Assembly (NCBI GenBank): GCA_013397435.1 | Contig: VZRG01001487.1 | Coordinates: forward strand, 113,831-177,830 | Direction: 5' to 3' | DNA from: Erythrocercus mccallii | Taxonomy: Eukaryota > Chordata > Aves > Passeriformes > Dicruridae | DNA length: 64,000 nt | Shown: piece after piece, positions 51,050-63,110 of the stretch | Numbering within the stretch: position 1 is the first letter of the stretch | Layout: the number at the start of each line of letters is the position of its first letter | Notes under the pieces: generated by a model | What the model was told of the DNA's origin: nothing | The model's database searches: none | Seen by the model: the letters and a program-made list of their open reading frames with translations, nothing else | Position numbers and translations under genes: made by a program

Positions 51050-54000
51050 CTATTATATATTCCCTTTTTTCTTCCCTTCCCTAACTCCCTTAATTAATAA
51101 GGAAAACCAGACATCTATCTGCATGAGGCTTGTTTTAAAGTCAGTACACATATCCATGGAAAATAAATATCTAGTTACTAGGATTTATCCACTGGGGCTA
51201 GCTCTAATAATGAATTTGAAATAGGATTTTCTTACTACAGAAAAAAAAAAATTCCTCAGACTCAAAGATAAATCAAAGGAAAGTGGCACCCCGGTGGACC
51301 AGACAACCCATTGGCAGCACAGTCACATGAAAGCCTCAGAGGTCACTGCCTCAGTATCAGCAAAGCTATTTGTAGAGCTCACTGTGGAGTTTCACATCGC
51401 GGCTAAATCAGAATACTTAATAACCTGGCACCCAAATTTCACATGTTGCCAGCTTCAGTCCTTATGTGAGCCTTCCTTTCACTGCTTTGCAAGCTTCTCC
51501 TTTGAGTTGTAAAGCATGGATACACAGTCCTATGTTTTGACAACTCAGAAAAAATTAATTTAGAACCAGCATTAAGAGACTTACTGTGTGGATGTACAGG
51601 TAGGTGAATTTTATTGCAAAAAGCATGCTGGCTACATCTACAGCAGATTCTCTGAAAAGAGAAGGACAAGATAACTCAAATGAAATCTTAGATATGTGCT
51701 TTTCTTCCAGTCTGTGATACAACTAGGGCCATTACAGAATTTTCTTCAGAAGCCAGCATTTTTAACTGGATCATTAACAGAGTCATTAACTGTTTATGAG
51801 TAAAGTATCTGCTTTGCCTAATTTTTTTTTTTTAGGATGCTTTGGTTTCTTTTGGGGGAATGGAAATATAGGTCAGACACTTGAACCCATTCCCACACAC
51901 ATTCTCTTTTCTACCTATCCATTAATTTTGATTTTGAAAAGTTGCAATGGGATTTTCTGAAATTTCTGAATTTGTGTCTCATGTCCCTGTGCTAATGTAA
52001 GAAGAGCCTCCCAAGCCAATTCGTATCTCCCAGAAGCCAAAAATGCTGGAGTGATGGCCTGTCCTCACTTTGAAAAGAGACTGTGGTGCACTGCAGGAGA
52101 TGTAGTTCGACAGGAATGTTCAATCTATACAGCAGATCAGGAGCCAAGAAATACTTGAATAGAGCTCCCACGGCTAAGCAGGCTCTGAGCACCTCACTTA
52201 ATCTACAGTGTGACCACTCCCCACCTGTAAATTGACACACACTTCCTTGTTTTACAAAGGCTTCAAGAGGATAAAAATCTGTGAAAGTTATGAGATTCTC
52301 AGATACTCTGATAAGTCCCAGGATAAACAAATGTTGAATGCAAAACAGCAGCTTGCATGGTACATATTCAAGGGCATGTGGAATGAATTAGAAAGATGAA
52401 GAGAGGGAGCAAAAGAATGAGAATGGGAAGAAGCTGAAGGGAGGAAGGATAGACAGAAACACTGCAAGTCAGGCAGTGTCACTGGAAGCTATGGGAGAGT
52501 TATACTGAGTCCTACACACTTTGAGTTCAAGTTCCAATCTTGGAAGTGTTTATAAAGCAAAACTGAGCCAACATCTTACTAAATGAGTTTTTTGCAAAAT
52601 TCCAATGTTGACATATTTGTGAAGTGACCAAAAGTAACTCCCAAAGAAGGGATCTTACTGTGTGCATTTAGAGCATGAGTGGATATATTAAACCTAGGTT
52701 TTATCTAATACCTCACAATAGTCTTTTTTGGAGAGAGAACAACATAAGCAGTTTAAGAAAATAATTTTCTGTACTGTGCCCTGCCAGAGGTGTGAGGGAA
52801 AATCTGGGTGTAGACATGTGTCGATCTGTAAATAACAGGCAATAAGGACATACGTAATTCCTTAGCTGCCCTTCGCCTCCTTTTTTTTTTTTTTTTCAGA
52901 GGGAATATTATGAAACTACATACTGGGAACAGATTAATGGATTATTTTTCTGACAATGGAATATAAAGATTAACCATTCACTCATTAAAAGAACAAATTC
53001 ATTTTTAGAACTGCAGGTTTAACAATATGACAGATCAGTTAGATAAACTGATAAATTACTGCTGCTTTTCAAAGAACTGAAGAGTGTGGTCAGTAAAGAA
53101 GAGGAAAAGCCATTTGGCCTTGCAAGAAAGAGGTGACAAAACTCAGAGGAGAAAATAGAGGATTCATGTATAGAAAACTTTAATACAGTGATGCAAGGTA
53201 GATGGTTTTATCTTACTACTGCAGAGTGTGGAAAGCCTGCAATTGGGATGGAGAGTGTGTGTCCTTTTTGCTCCAGAACATACTGATGTGATACATTCCT
53301 GTGCCGAAGGACAAAACTCCCGCTAAGCTTTCCAGAATGGATTTAGGCAATGCACAGTAATTTATGCTGGCTTTCTGTGCTAGAGGTCAAAATTGCCACT
53401 GGTCATACTAATGACAAGCCTCTGCTCGACTGCAGTGAAACAACTCTGGCTGCAGATTAGGTGTGCTGATATTGCAAAACCTCTTTCAGCAGCAAGGAAT
53501 GAAACAGCTTAGCATTAAATAGAAGGACCCAAAACAGAGAATTGCTCATGATTTGCTGAGGAATGTCTCAAAGTCACTCTAAGGTACCTGATGCTCATAC
53601 CATTTACACTAGGCTGGGCTGCCTTAAAAGCAGATAAATACTTTGGTTTTTTTCTTCTCTTTGCAGTGATTCACTTTCTGCTAAAAACAATGGCTCTTAA
53701 CAAATAACTGGCTTAGGTACTTCTCTTCACTTTGCATATACATGCATTACAGGCATCTTCATCCCCACAGAATCTCCTTGATATTTATAAACTTCAGAAG
53801 CAAATTTTAAAATACTATTTAGATGGTGTTTGAAATCCTCTTAAGCACTTCATCGGCATTTGTGTGTCTAGATTCCATTTAAAATCTGATGCTAGAAACC
53901 CATATGATACTTGAAATACAACTTAAAAAATGTTTTTATAGTCTGATCTTCATGAAAAGTATTATCTTTTGAAATTCTTCAGGTAGAACTGTTAAGATAA

Positions 54001-57000
54001 AAACAATCCACAAATGGAAACAGTGATTTTATGTTGTATTTTGAAGATTCTCTCTCCAGGTCACCAAGCACAGTAGATTTTATGAGGCAAGATCATCAGC
54101 CTACTGAAATTAATGAGAACTCTTTGCTTTCTGTGAGCTTCACATCACACCCTTCACTGAAGTATATCCAGATAGACTTACACATTACATTTTATTTGAA
54201 TGAAAGTGAAAACTAATGCAAGTGTCAAGAGAAAAACAGCTAAAAATTAAATGGGTAATAGATCTGCTGAACAACTGATGAAGGAGGTAGCTAAGTACCT
54301 AGAGGGGTTTGGAAGGAAAACAGCAAGCATTATTTGAATAAACATGTTTAAAATAATGAAATGCGTCTAAGGCACTTACAAGAAGTCCAGAAAGCCACAA
54401 AGGGCTTTATCATAGATGAATTTCAAAACACAGTATTCTGGAACTTGTCATCAAAATCCTTTGGTACAGAAATTTATAGATTCTACATGGCATGATACAT
54501 CTTCTCATCACACGAATGAAATAGAATAAAGCATATACTTTCCCATACCTTATGACTTCTCTTCCCCACATCTGTTTTGCACAGTGGTTTTTAATTTTAG
54601 GATTTCATCACCACCACCATTCCCCCTTTCCTCCTGAAGCAGGCAGTGGGAGATCACTGCCATCTACAGATAGAAGATAGTATCATTAATATTAGAGCAA
54701 ATTGTTGGAACAGTTTCATGTTGGAACATTCTTCTCTTCTTCCCTTGAGCACTTGTCTCCTCAACCCTGCCTTCCTCTTAAAAAACCCCACAAAGTCACC
54801 CAACACATGCTGTCATTTCTTTGGCACCCTGATCATAATTGTCCTCATTAAAGAAAAAGCATGGTACTTTAAGAGCCTTAGAAGCTCTGTAATGTTTTGA
54901 GTCAAAGTTGAAAGAAAAAAGAGGAAAAAAAAAAGCAGGATTCACAAATGGGCTTTCCATTACTTACTATATTTGTCAAAATTCAGTATACATGTCAAAA
55001 TTATAAATGGCTTCTTACAGCTTTCTTAGAAGGCAGCTGAGAGAAATAACAAACTTCGTGGACGTTTGTAGAGATGGATTGAGTCAGTGGGTACCTGCTT
55101 TTCAAGATGATACATCAGGAAAGACAAGCAAGTATGGCACTGTAGGAACAGCAGAGATAAACTGATTTATCTCAATTTAATCTCTTGCATTTTCTTCCTC
55201 CAAAGAAGGAAGTAAGAAAATTATTTTTATTTATTGTAGAAATACCACACATCTGCAGCCTATCAAAACTCATTAAAATTACTATAACTTTAAAAAGGAA
55301 AAGGAATAAAATTCATAATTTCTATCCTGTATCTTCTGTATTAGATAGAACGGTTTTAATTGTAACAAAAATGTTTATCAAACGTGTAAGATATCCGTTA
55401 TTAAGATACAACAGCATTCATTATTTTTAACCTCTTCCAGTAGATGCTGTTCCATTGAATTCTTGAAATTACAGCTTAGCTATCTGATAACATTAAAAAA
55501 TATTAGAATCACAGATTTGGCAAATTAAAAGTGGTCCTGTGTCCCCATTAAGGGTATGTGATTTGGTAGCTTGCATTTCTATTTCTGCCAGTAAAGAAAC
55601 TGATGGGCAGAACCAGAAAGAACCTATTTCCCTTTGAAATACCTAAGTGTATGATTGGGCTCACTGTAATTATTTTTACCTATGAACTTGAGAATTTAAG
55701 TCTGCAAGAGATCACACAGCTGTAATATTTAGGTAAAAAAAAAAAAAAGGCAGAAGCCAAATGCAGTAGAATTAAAGTAATCTGTAATTGCAGGGGCTTT
55801 CATCTTCTGTCTGCCCAAATAGTCTTCTTCATGCACTAGGGAAGTGCTTATTTGCTTTCCAGGTGAGAGAAATTCCCTGGCTTGTCCTGCTGTCTGTATA
55901 CCATCCTAGCAGCCAGAGTAGAATTCTGCTTTGATTTGGGAGTCCATTGCAGCATGATAGTATGATTGCTTCAAGGAACATATTCCTGTACTAGCAACAC
56001 CAAACAAGTCTATTTTTGGCTAAGTTCAAGGAATAAAAGCAACAGTTAATCTGGTCTGATCATAAGGAACGAGAGATCTCTGACTCTGAAAACCTTTACC
56101 ATCATTGTTTTGCACAACCAGTTTTCCCTTTATAATCCTGTGCCCACTGAACTGCAGAAGATACGTCTGGTTTCCTTTAAAACTTCTGCAAATTTGAACC
56201 GAGTTCATAAGAGCAACTTTCAGAAAATACAGGCTGAAAGTTTAGGCCCCACTAAAGTCACTGGCAAAAATCCTGTCAGCTTCAGTAAGGTCAGATTTTG
56301 ATTCCTGATATTGATTCAGCTGCTACCTTTAAACACAACAGCTGTAAGGTTGTTCCTACAGAAAGTCAGTGTCAGGTGTGTTTATTATTTTAAACCACAC
56401 CATTTCTTTAGAAAAGTAAATATCTGAGTACCTTTAAATTTCAACTAGCAAGATAGGAAGTCTGAAAGAAGGCATGCCTGTGTTTCACACATTTTTAACA
56501 TATATTGAATTGAAATAATTTCATGGAAACTACAGAATGAAACTGTTTTTTTCCCCCCCTCTCCCTCTCAAAGGGCGTTTCTATATGTAGCCAGGAGGTG
56601 GCATTCCTGGGTAACAGTTAAAGGAATTCATATACACAGTTTCTCTTTTGCATATGAGAGAGAAAAAAGGTTTATTACTATAGTGGCAGTTAGTCAATTA
56701 ACTGAGGCTTAAGCTAATAAAATAAATTTGCTTTATATATTCTTTGTTTTACGAGAAGTGGCAGAGTTATCCAGTAGTAGACATTAATCTTCATGATGAG
56801 ACAGCAGGGATCTGGCAAGTTATATTCATCTTCCTGTAAAGTATTTGATAGTAAAAGTCCTTGTCTTCAGTTACACCATTTTGTCCCTCCAAATAAGCCA
56901 GTTTGCAATAATTCACTGACCACAATAATACCCACTATAATACTGTTATAAGAACAGTTAGGAAATCTGAGAGAAAAAAAAAAAGAAAAAAGCTGAATTT

Positions 57001-58300
57001 TATCCAGTCAATGAATCTTAATCAGATTTTTCAAAGTCTGACCATTCCCATTTGTGATCCAGTTGGTCTATGGAGTATTGCCATATTTAACATCTGTGTC
57101 ACATCATGCCTTTCCTGTTGCCTCATTGATCAACAGACAACATGTGATGTTTCCCAGATGTTCAAACACGGCAGATCCCAAAAGACCTATTAAATTACAC
57201 TGAAAGCAAAACAACATCTATGTTGTAAAAGTTTTGTTAAATTCAGGTATGCCTGAATATTCACAAACTTTCTACAAGATACTTATTGATATTCAAATTG
57301 CTTTTAAAAATGAGTCAAGCTCTTTGAAATGTTCACGTGTATTATATAAGGACTCTGTGTTAACAGAGTTGATAAAATTTTCTGTTTCTGCAATATAAAG
57401 CAAGTTAAAATAGAAATAAGCATCTACTTACACATGGAGAAGATAAACCACTGGATTTTTTAACTTCATTCTACTGTTTGTCTCATCTCACTACTTGCAA
57501 TCTGTGTCCTTGCAGATTTTTACTCAGATTTCTTGATGATTATATTTTTTCACAGATAAAGCTGAATAAATAATGATTTTTAAAAGCTTGCGCATTGCAT
57601 TCTCTAAACAATGCACAAGCAGTATGTACTGTTCTTCTTTTCCACTGAAAAACATCATTATAAAGATCAAGACTTACTAAGATGTTACTTAAACCTTTGT
57701 TCTGTACCTGAACAAGGGTGACATGAAATTTTAGATCGGATTTCAGACAGCAAATGGGATCCAGTTTACACCAGCATGGTACAACATTCTGCTTTGAAAC
57801 AGAATGATACAGTAGTTTATGATAAGGTAATTTTAACATTACTGTGATATCCCTCACACCTTTCTGAAGCTAGTGCTGCTCTTCTAGCAACATTTCAACT
57901 TCAAAATTTGTGCTGGTATTTTCAGCCATGAGAGTCTCAGCATTTTCTGATGAACACAGGCAGCTGTATGAAGAAAATCAGTACTTTTATTTTGTCACAT
58001 GCAAATCAGCAGCACAGAGAACTCAGGGGCAATCTATTTAAATCAAAACATTTCTCCACATTACTACAATGACTCATCAAAAGTTTATTTTGCCTTACTC
58101 TTTAATAAGAAGGAACATAGCTACTTCAGAAAGGCCCCCCCAAAGAGAGATGTTCCTTCTGTGCTTATTGATAATACCATCAACATTTGTTTTTCTCTTA
58201 GATCAAACAGGTTTTTACAATAGGTCGCTTTTAATTCCCCAGAAAAGAGGTTAAGAAATTCCAGTTCAGAAATGGCCACATATTTATTTTTTGGTATTTT
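51050..58300. other. AT-rich intergenic or intronic stretch
   Basis: No supported gene. A minus-strand frame of 112 codons (51,992-52,330) has no recognisable family. It overlaps a GC-richer patch with an SBS/ZNF143-like word on the minus strand (52,085-52,108). A 16-T run followed by CAG at 52,881-52,899 resembles a splice acceptor, but no donor partner was found. A CTCF-like word, CCAGGAGGTGGCA, lies at 56,591-56,603. Confidence 0.5.
56591..56603 (+). promoter_or_regulatory. CTCF-like motif
   Basis: CCAGGAGGTGGCA differs from the CTCF core CCASYAGRKGGCR at one position (G for Y). It is opposite in orientation to the motif at 28.6 kb. Motif only. Confidence 0.25.
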
Positions 58301-58343
58301 CCAATAGAAAAAAGTTGTGGTTTTTTTTTTTTTCCCAACCCAG

Positions 58344-58491
58344 GCTTTCCTGGTGGATTTGTTAGCTTGCTGTACCTCCATGAAGCAGCTCTCCCTGGGA
58401 ACCAGGAGCTCCGTTCCTGCTGCTGTGCTCAGACTGCGGCTCCCACCTGCTGCTCCCGGGATCTGCTCTCGGGGAGATGCAGTCCCTGGAG
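58344..58491 (+). other. Best exon-like segment, 148 nt, in a GC-rich patch
   Basis: A run of 14 T then CCCAACCCAG (AG at 58,342-58,343) forms a strong acceptor, and GGAG|GTAACG (GT at 58,492) a good donor. The interior is GC-rich with several CpGs, in contrast to its flanks, and two of three frames are open. Neither frame shows a known domain. The frame entered after two bases is Cys-rich in its second half, and the other is rich in Leu, Ala, Pro and Gly. A long minus-strand frame (58,121-58,525, 134 codons) overlaps it, so GC content explains part of the openness. It could be a true exon of an unannotated plus-strand transcript or the edge of a small alternative promoter. Confidence 0.3.
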
Positions 58492-58600
58492 GTAACGTAT
58501 CCACAAAGGGATCGAGCAGCCACACCAGCTGCTCGTGGGAAGTAACACTGCTGCGCTGAAAACGACGAGATTTGACGTTTAAGTGAAGTTTTTACCGATT
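58405..58600. promoter_or_regulatory. Small CpG-rich patch
   Basis: Roughly a dozen CpG sites fall in about 200 bp in an otherwise CpG-poor region, ending with a TGACGTTT word (CRE half-site) near 58,574. It is much smaller than a standard CpG island. It may be a minor promoter, an exon or a decayed island. Confidence 0.3.
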
Positions 58601-59246
58601 TGGTCAGAAAATGGAAATGTTTCCATTTAGGGCAATAGACTTATCAAAAAGAAAACATCATCCAGGTTTTTTCCAATGGTTTATCAAGTTGGAAACTGCA
58701 AGTGAGGAGGAAATAAGAATGCTCTGGGTATCCTGAATTAGTAATACTCCAGTATTTTCAGGTTTGTGTCCACTGTGGAGTAATTTTGGACAGTCACATC
58801 TTTATTTCAATTTACACACATAATTAATTTTTGTTGAGCAGTCTAGCATTGTCTGAGAGCACTGACTGCCCAGATATATGTTAATTACAAAACTTTTTTT
58901 TTAGTGATACCAGGAACAACCTAGACGCCTAAAAGTTGCAAGATCTCCAAGTTGGAGCTGTCCAGGAGTCCATCCACATGGTATAATTTGCAAGATTAGG
59001 ATTGCTAATTTTTAGAAACTTCAGAATGACAGAGCTGCATAAACAAAACGTAGTTTTTTGAGTTTTTAAAATTAGATTATCTACTTATAGTATGGACATA
59101 TGTAACTTAAAAAAAACCTCTGTCTAGATTTTGAACTCACCTAAAATTTTATATGTCTTTTTAAAAGAAATACATAATTAAAATTATCTTTATAATTTAA
59201 TGACATAGGACCTAACAAACTTTTGTTTTGTTATTGACACTTGCAG

Positions 59247-59283
59247 AATAACAGCCAGAGATTTAGCAAAGTGAGGACAGAAG
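59247..59283 (+). other. Exon-like segment, 37 nt
   Basis: A pyrimidine-rich tract ends in CTTGCAG (AG at 59,245-59,246), and the segment ends at GAAG|GTATGT (GT at 59,284). The phase-0 frame is open and, unspliced, stays open to 59,441. That frame does not continue in phase from the 58,344-58,491 segment, whose compatible frame hits a stop here. If used, it fits a non-coding transcript better. Confidence 0.15.
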
Positions 59284-60119
59284 GTATGTGCAGTATCACA
59301 GAAAAGCATGTGGAATACAAACACAGGAAGGAGACAAGAAAAGCAAAGATCTGGATAATGGTAAAGCAACGCATATGGAAAGTCAGCTTGAGAAGAACAG
59401 TCACATATGCCAAAAATAATTCACTAGCTACATTTAGTTAGAAGATCTGGGGAGCAAACATAGGCATCCTAAACAACGGCAGTAGGTTAGCCAGAGTGTC
59501 TGCTGGCCCCAGGGTCACATATTCCTGCTCTAACTGCCAGCAGCGTCCGTTTGGAATGAGGAGCTTTCCAAGTGCTGGCCAGTGCTGGCTGTGGAGAGAA
59601 AACTGTCTGTTCTTTTCCGTTTCTCATGATTTCTTATGAAATGTATACTGCAATGTAAGGCCCTGTCAAAAATACCTGAGCCAGTTGATCTGTGCAGAAT
59701 GTGCTGACCTGCAGAATTGCTTGGTTGCGTTCTAGAAACAAAATTGTAGTGTTGGCCTGCTCCTGCACATGAACATATCTTTGTATGACTAATTCTTTTT
59801 GTTTAATGATAAATAATTCTTTCATTTAAATATATAGAAAGGCTGCTTAAACAGGCACATGAGATACCCTTACTGTCCTGGGCATATTTTGCAGAAGGAT
59901 TTTCTTCTGTTCTTGTTATTGGAGTCATTTGCTGTTGGCATTGCTTTCATAGTGTCAGCTCCCAAGTTTGTTGCATGACATCTGTAAAATAATGAAATGG
60001 ATGACATTTGGGACCAATTTCACCAAGTGTTCTCGTCCTTTGGATTTCACTCTGGAGCACTATGTTTGACATTACTTCATTTGCTTGGGTCAGGACTTGA
60101 GAATCAGTGTCAATTGAGT

Positions 60120-60820
60120 TTAGTAATCCCCTCTTTTTTCTAGAATTGTCAAACTAGATGAATCTGAGCCTGCTTTATTTTGAAGGCTTTCTACAACTTT
60201 GCTCTTGTAGAGTGGGTCATTGGCCAACTGTTCTTTCAAATGGCATAGTTTTCCTAGAGGATCATCTTTTCCAAATGCCAAACAATACTTTGCATGTTCT
60301 CTCCCTGTGACCAAAAACTACAGCCTATTGCCACAATTTTGATGGCTAACATGAAAACTAACTAGGTAATCTGCACTGTCATTACATACAGATAATCCTT
60401 ACAGACCATTAATCCATTAATGGATATCACATCATGTCTGAAAGTCTTGCTCATTGTTATTTGTAGTTGCTTTTGTTCTGGATCAGGTGAATACATCCAA
60501 AGTGTCCTCATGCCTTGTGTTGAAATGTATTGCATGATAAACTGATGCACAGAAATTTATCTTTTCCTTAAGGCCTAAATATTAAAAAAAAAAGTCCTTT
60601 AGTAATGTAGTCAGCATGGCCCAGAATCAAATACAATAGAATTTCATCGCAAGCTCATCTTTCCTCCCTTTTTTGATGTTTTCTTTTATAATACTTCGTG
60701 TGGCTGCTACTGCAATTTCAGCTGTTACAAGTAAGATGATCTGTTCATTGAAAACCAAATAGCTATGAGATTGTTTGCCAAATCTTTAGATTGAGTTTCT
60801 GATGACAGTGTTTTTCCCAT
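60120..60820 (-). pseudogene. Cluster of decayed protein-like fragments (possible old retroelement or retrocopy)
   Basis: On the minus strand, several open pieces with protein-like composition follow one another with frame changes and stops. A 31-codon piece begins at ATG 60,820 with a Met-Gly start. A continuation in another frame covers about 60,760-60,627. A 62-codon piece covers 60,550-60,362 and a 64-codon piece 60,314-60,120. The minus strand is A-rich here. I recognise no family motif. In particular I found no reverse-transcriptase YxDD, zinc knuckle or protease Asp-Thr/Ser-Gly motif. Order, spacing and shared strand suggest one old coding unit broken by frameshifts, such as a retroelement or retrocopy, but this is inference. 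Confidence 0.2.
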
Positions 60821-61964
60821 GGTATTAGCCACACTGAAATGCAAGTGAATTATACATTTAACCTTTTATCCAAGACTCTCTCTTGTTTGAATTTAGCAGG
60901 ACCAGTTTTTAAGCACCGTTCTCCCATGGAAGTAGGCAGTGCATGTTTTCTAGTCACTGCCTTAATCTGAGCCCAGTTAGGATTTCTCAGTTTGTACACA
61001 TTCCATTGTCCATTTTAGCACACCTGATTCAGCAACATGTTGGAGCCATTATGAATTCACCTCATGCACTTTAATGTTTGTGAGTAGTGGAATTGTAATT
61101 GTTGTTTAAATACCCAGACATCTAGAACTTTTGCCCTTAAGACTCTCTCTGTGAAGCATTTTTCACCCTGCCCTTAGTACTATGCCCTAGCCTGTCTTCT
61201 ACTTCTAACAACTTTAATAGAAGCTTTTCTTACCATCATGTCAGCATTTATCTGAACCACTTCCCAAATTTTTTGTAGTACTTCTCATTTCTCTCATTTT
61301 ATAGACAAAATCTTTGCATAAAATTTAAGGATTATCACCCAGCAAATTACAATCCTTTTTTTTTCCATGAGCTATAACTATGTGATTATAAAGCCTTCTG
61401 GACATTCGTTAGACACGGTGTGTTGCTGGCTACAAGCTATAACTTTTATTTTCAGTATCTCAATACCAGTGTCTTTCAGGGTGCCTCCACCAAGTCATCA
61501 ACACCTGGACTATGCAAGTTGGCTCATTAATTAGGTTTTCACCTTGTCTGTATCATTGAGAAATTAGGCTATGAAGTGAAATTTCTACAGGGCATTTCCC
61601 ACTTTCAAATTCTTATAGCATTTCAGCAGAGACAACATGGCTGCTATCCTTGGGGTACAAGCAGGATTTTTTAAAAGAAGTTGTTGTAGACATACACCCT
61701 TACTAAAGTTCTTTATCTAATCCAATTTTACAGCTAACAGCCAGAGCAACTCCATAATCCATTCATTCCCCTCCACAGCGATTTATTTCAAACTCCTTCC
61801 TTCTTTGCTCTGGTCCAGCCGTTCCTAAAGCCAAAGATTAGCCAAAGCTGCCTTGTCTCCCTAATTCCACAGTACAGTAAGAGCTTGCTTTAATTCCTTT
61901 TATGGAGCTCCAATATCCTAGTTTAGGCCTTATTTCCTCACCTGGGGTGTCTACAAATGTGTCA

Positions 61965-62270
61965 CTAATTTAAGCCATAACTAATTTGGCCCTGACAAGT
62001 TAACATCCTGCTGCCAGTTTCAATTAGGGAGGAGAAACAACTGCTGAAATAAGGTGTCTGTGGTGTAATCATGTTTACTTGTAAGGAGGCCAAAAATGCT
62101 CTTTCCCTAGACACTGGTGGCACCAGATAACATGGTGATGGCAGGCTTCTTTCAAATAATTGAAAAACCTGAAGGACTTCACCTAACAGTTTGACTTCCA
62201 GAGCTAATGATGTCTGGTGCTCTCCTCTTTGCTTTCTCTTCTGCCTCTCCTCTAGAGTGTCCCTTGTCAA
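61965..62270 (-). pseudogene. Isolated minus-strand open frame, possible part of the same decayed unit
   Basis: A 101-codon frame has a charged N-terminal part (many Arg, Lys, Glu, Gln) followed by a mixed Leu-rich part. It is not recognised. It lies on the same strand as the fragments at 60.1-60.8 kb, about 1.1 kb upstream in the minus direction. It may equally be a chance frame inside intron 1 of the gene at 63.9 kb. Confidence 0.12.
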
Positions 62271-62829
62271 GTAGCAGCCAGATCCTTAGCTCATTAATGT
62301 GTTTTGTTTCTTAGTGGTATAATAATTTTTTCTAAGAGGTGGGAACAGCAATTCCTTTCTCTCAAATTACAGTGTGACAACCAGTAAAAAAGCTTCTTGT
62401 ATTTTTTCTTCTTTGCTATTCTACAGAAGTAACTCTAACACACTCTGAAAATGTCTTTCTCTCCCAGCCCAATCAAAATGCAGTGAGCATGACAGTGAGT
62501 AACAGAGAGCCCTGCTGCAGCCAGCAGAGCTTATCTCTGAACTGCTCCCCAGGTCCCTGCATAAGTTTCAGCTGAATCATAACTCCCAAGTATCCTTACA
62601 GCCAGCATTATCACAGAGCTTATCTTCCTCAGAATCTAAGCATCGCTTGGAATTGCTTTACCATGAAGGCAAAAATGCATCTCTAATTTATATCAGCACA
62701 TTCCTGATACACAGTAACGACACAGTAATATTTCAGTATATCATCAATAAATCCCTCATATAACAACCAACCATAAAACTAAAACATCCTTTCAAGCAGA
62801 GCTCTTTCTAGTCTTTCTGCTCTTCTGAG

Positions 62830-62874
62830 TGAGAGAGACTGTGCCCTTTGGAACCCTGAGCAGCATCACTGCAG
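62830..62874 (+). other. Exon-like segment, 45 nt
   Basis: The pyrimidine-rich CTTTCTGCTCTTCTGAG (AG at 62,828-62,829) precedes it, and TGCAG|GTATGG (GT at 62,875) follows. One frame is open through it, but it has no recognised product. Confidence 0.12.
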
Positions 62875-63110
62875 GTATGGAGTCACACCACCAAGAGGAT
62901 TTTTCCTGGTGTACAGCAGCAGCCAGGTGTGTTCTGGGCTGCTGCAGGAGCTTTCATGTTTTAAGAGCTATAATTAAATTACCACCTACAATAATAGAGC
63001 TGAGGTTAATGAGCTCAGACAGAGATGCTACGTTGAACCACAAGAGATGAGACATTTTCAGCTTTATTGGAAATAAGGCAGATGAAACCAGGCAGCTGAC
63101 TGGCCTTTTG

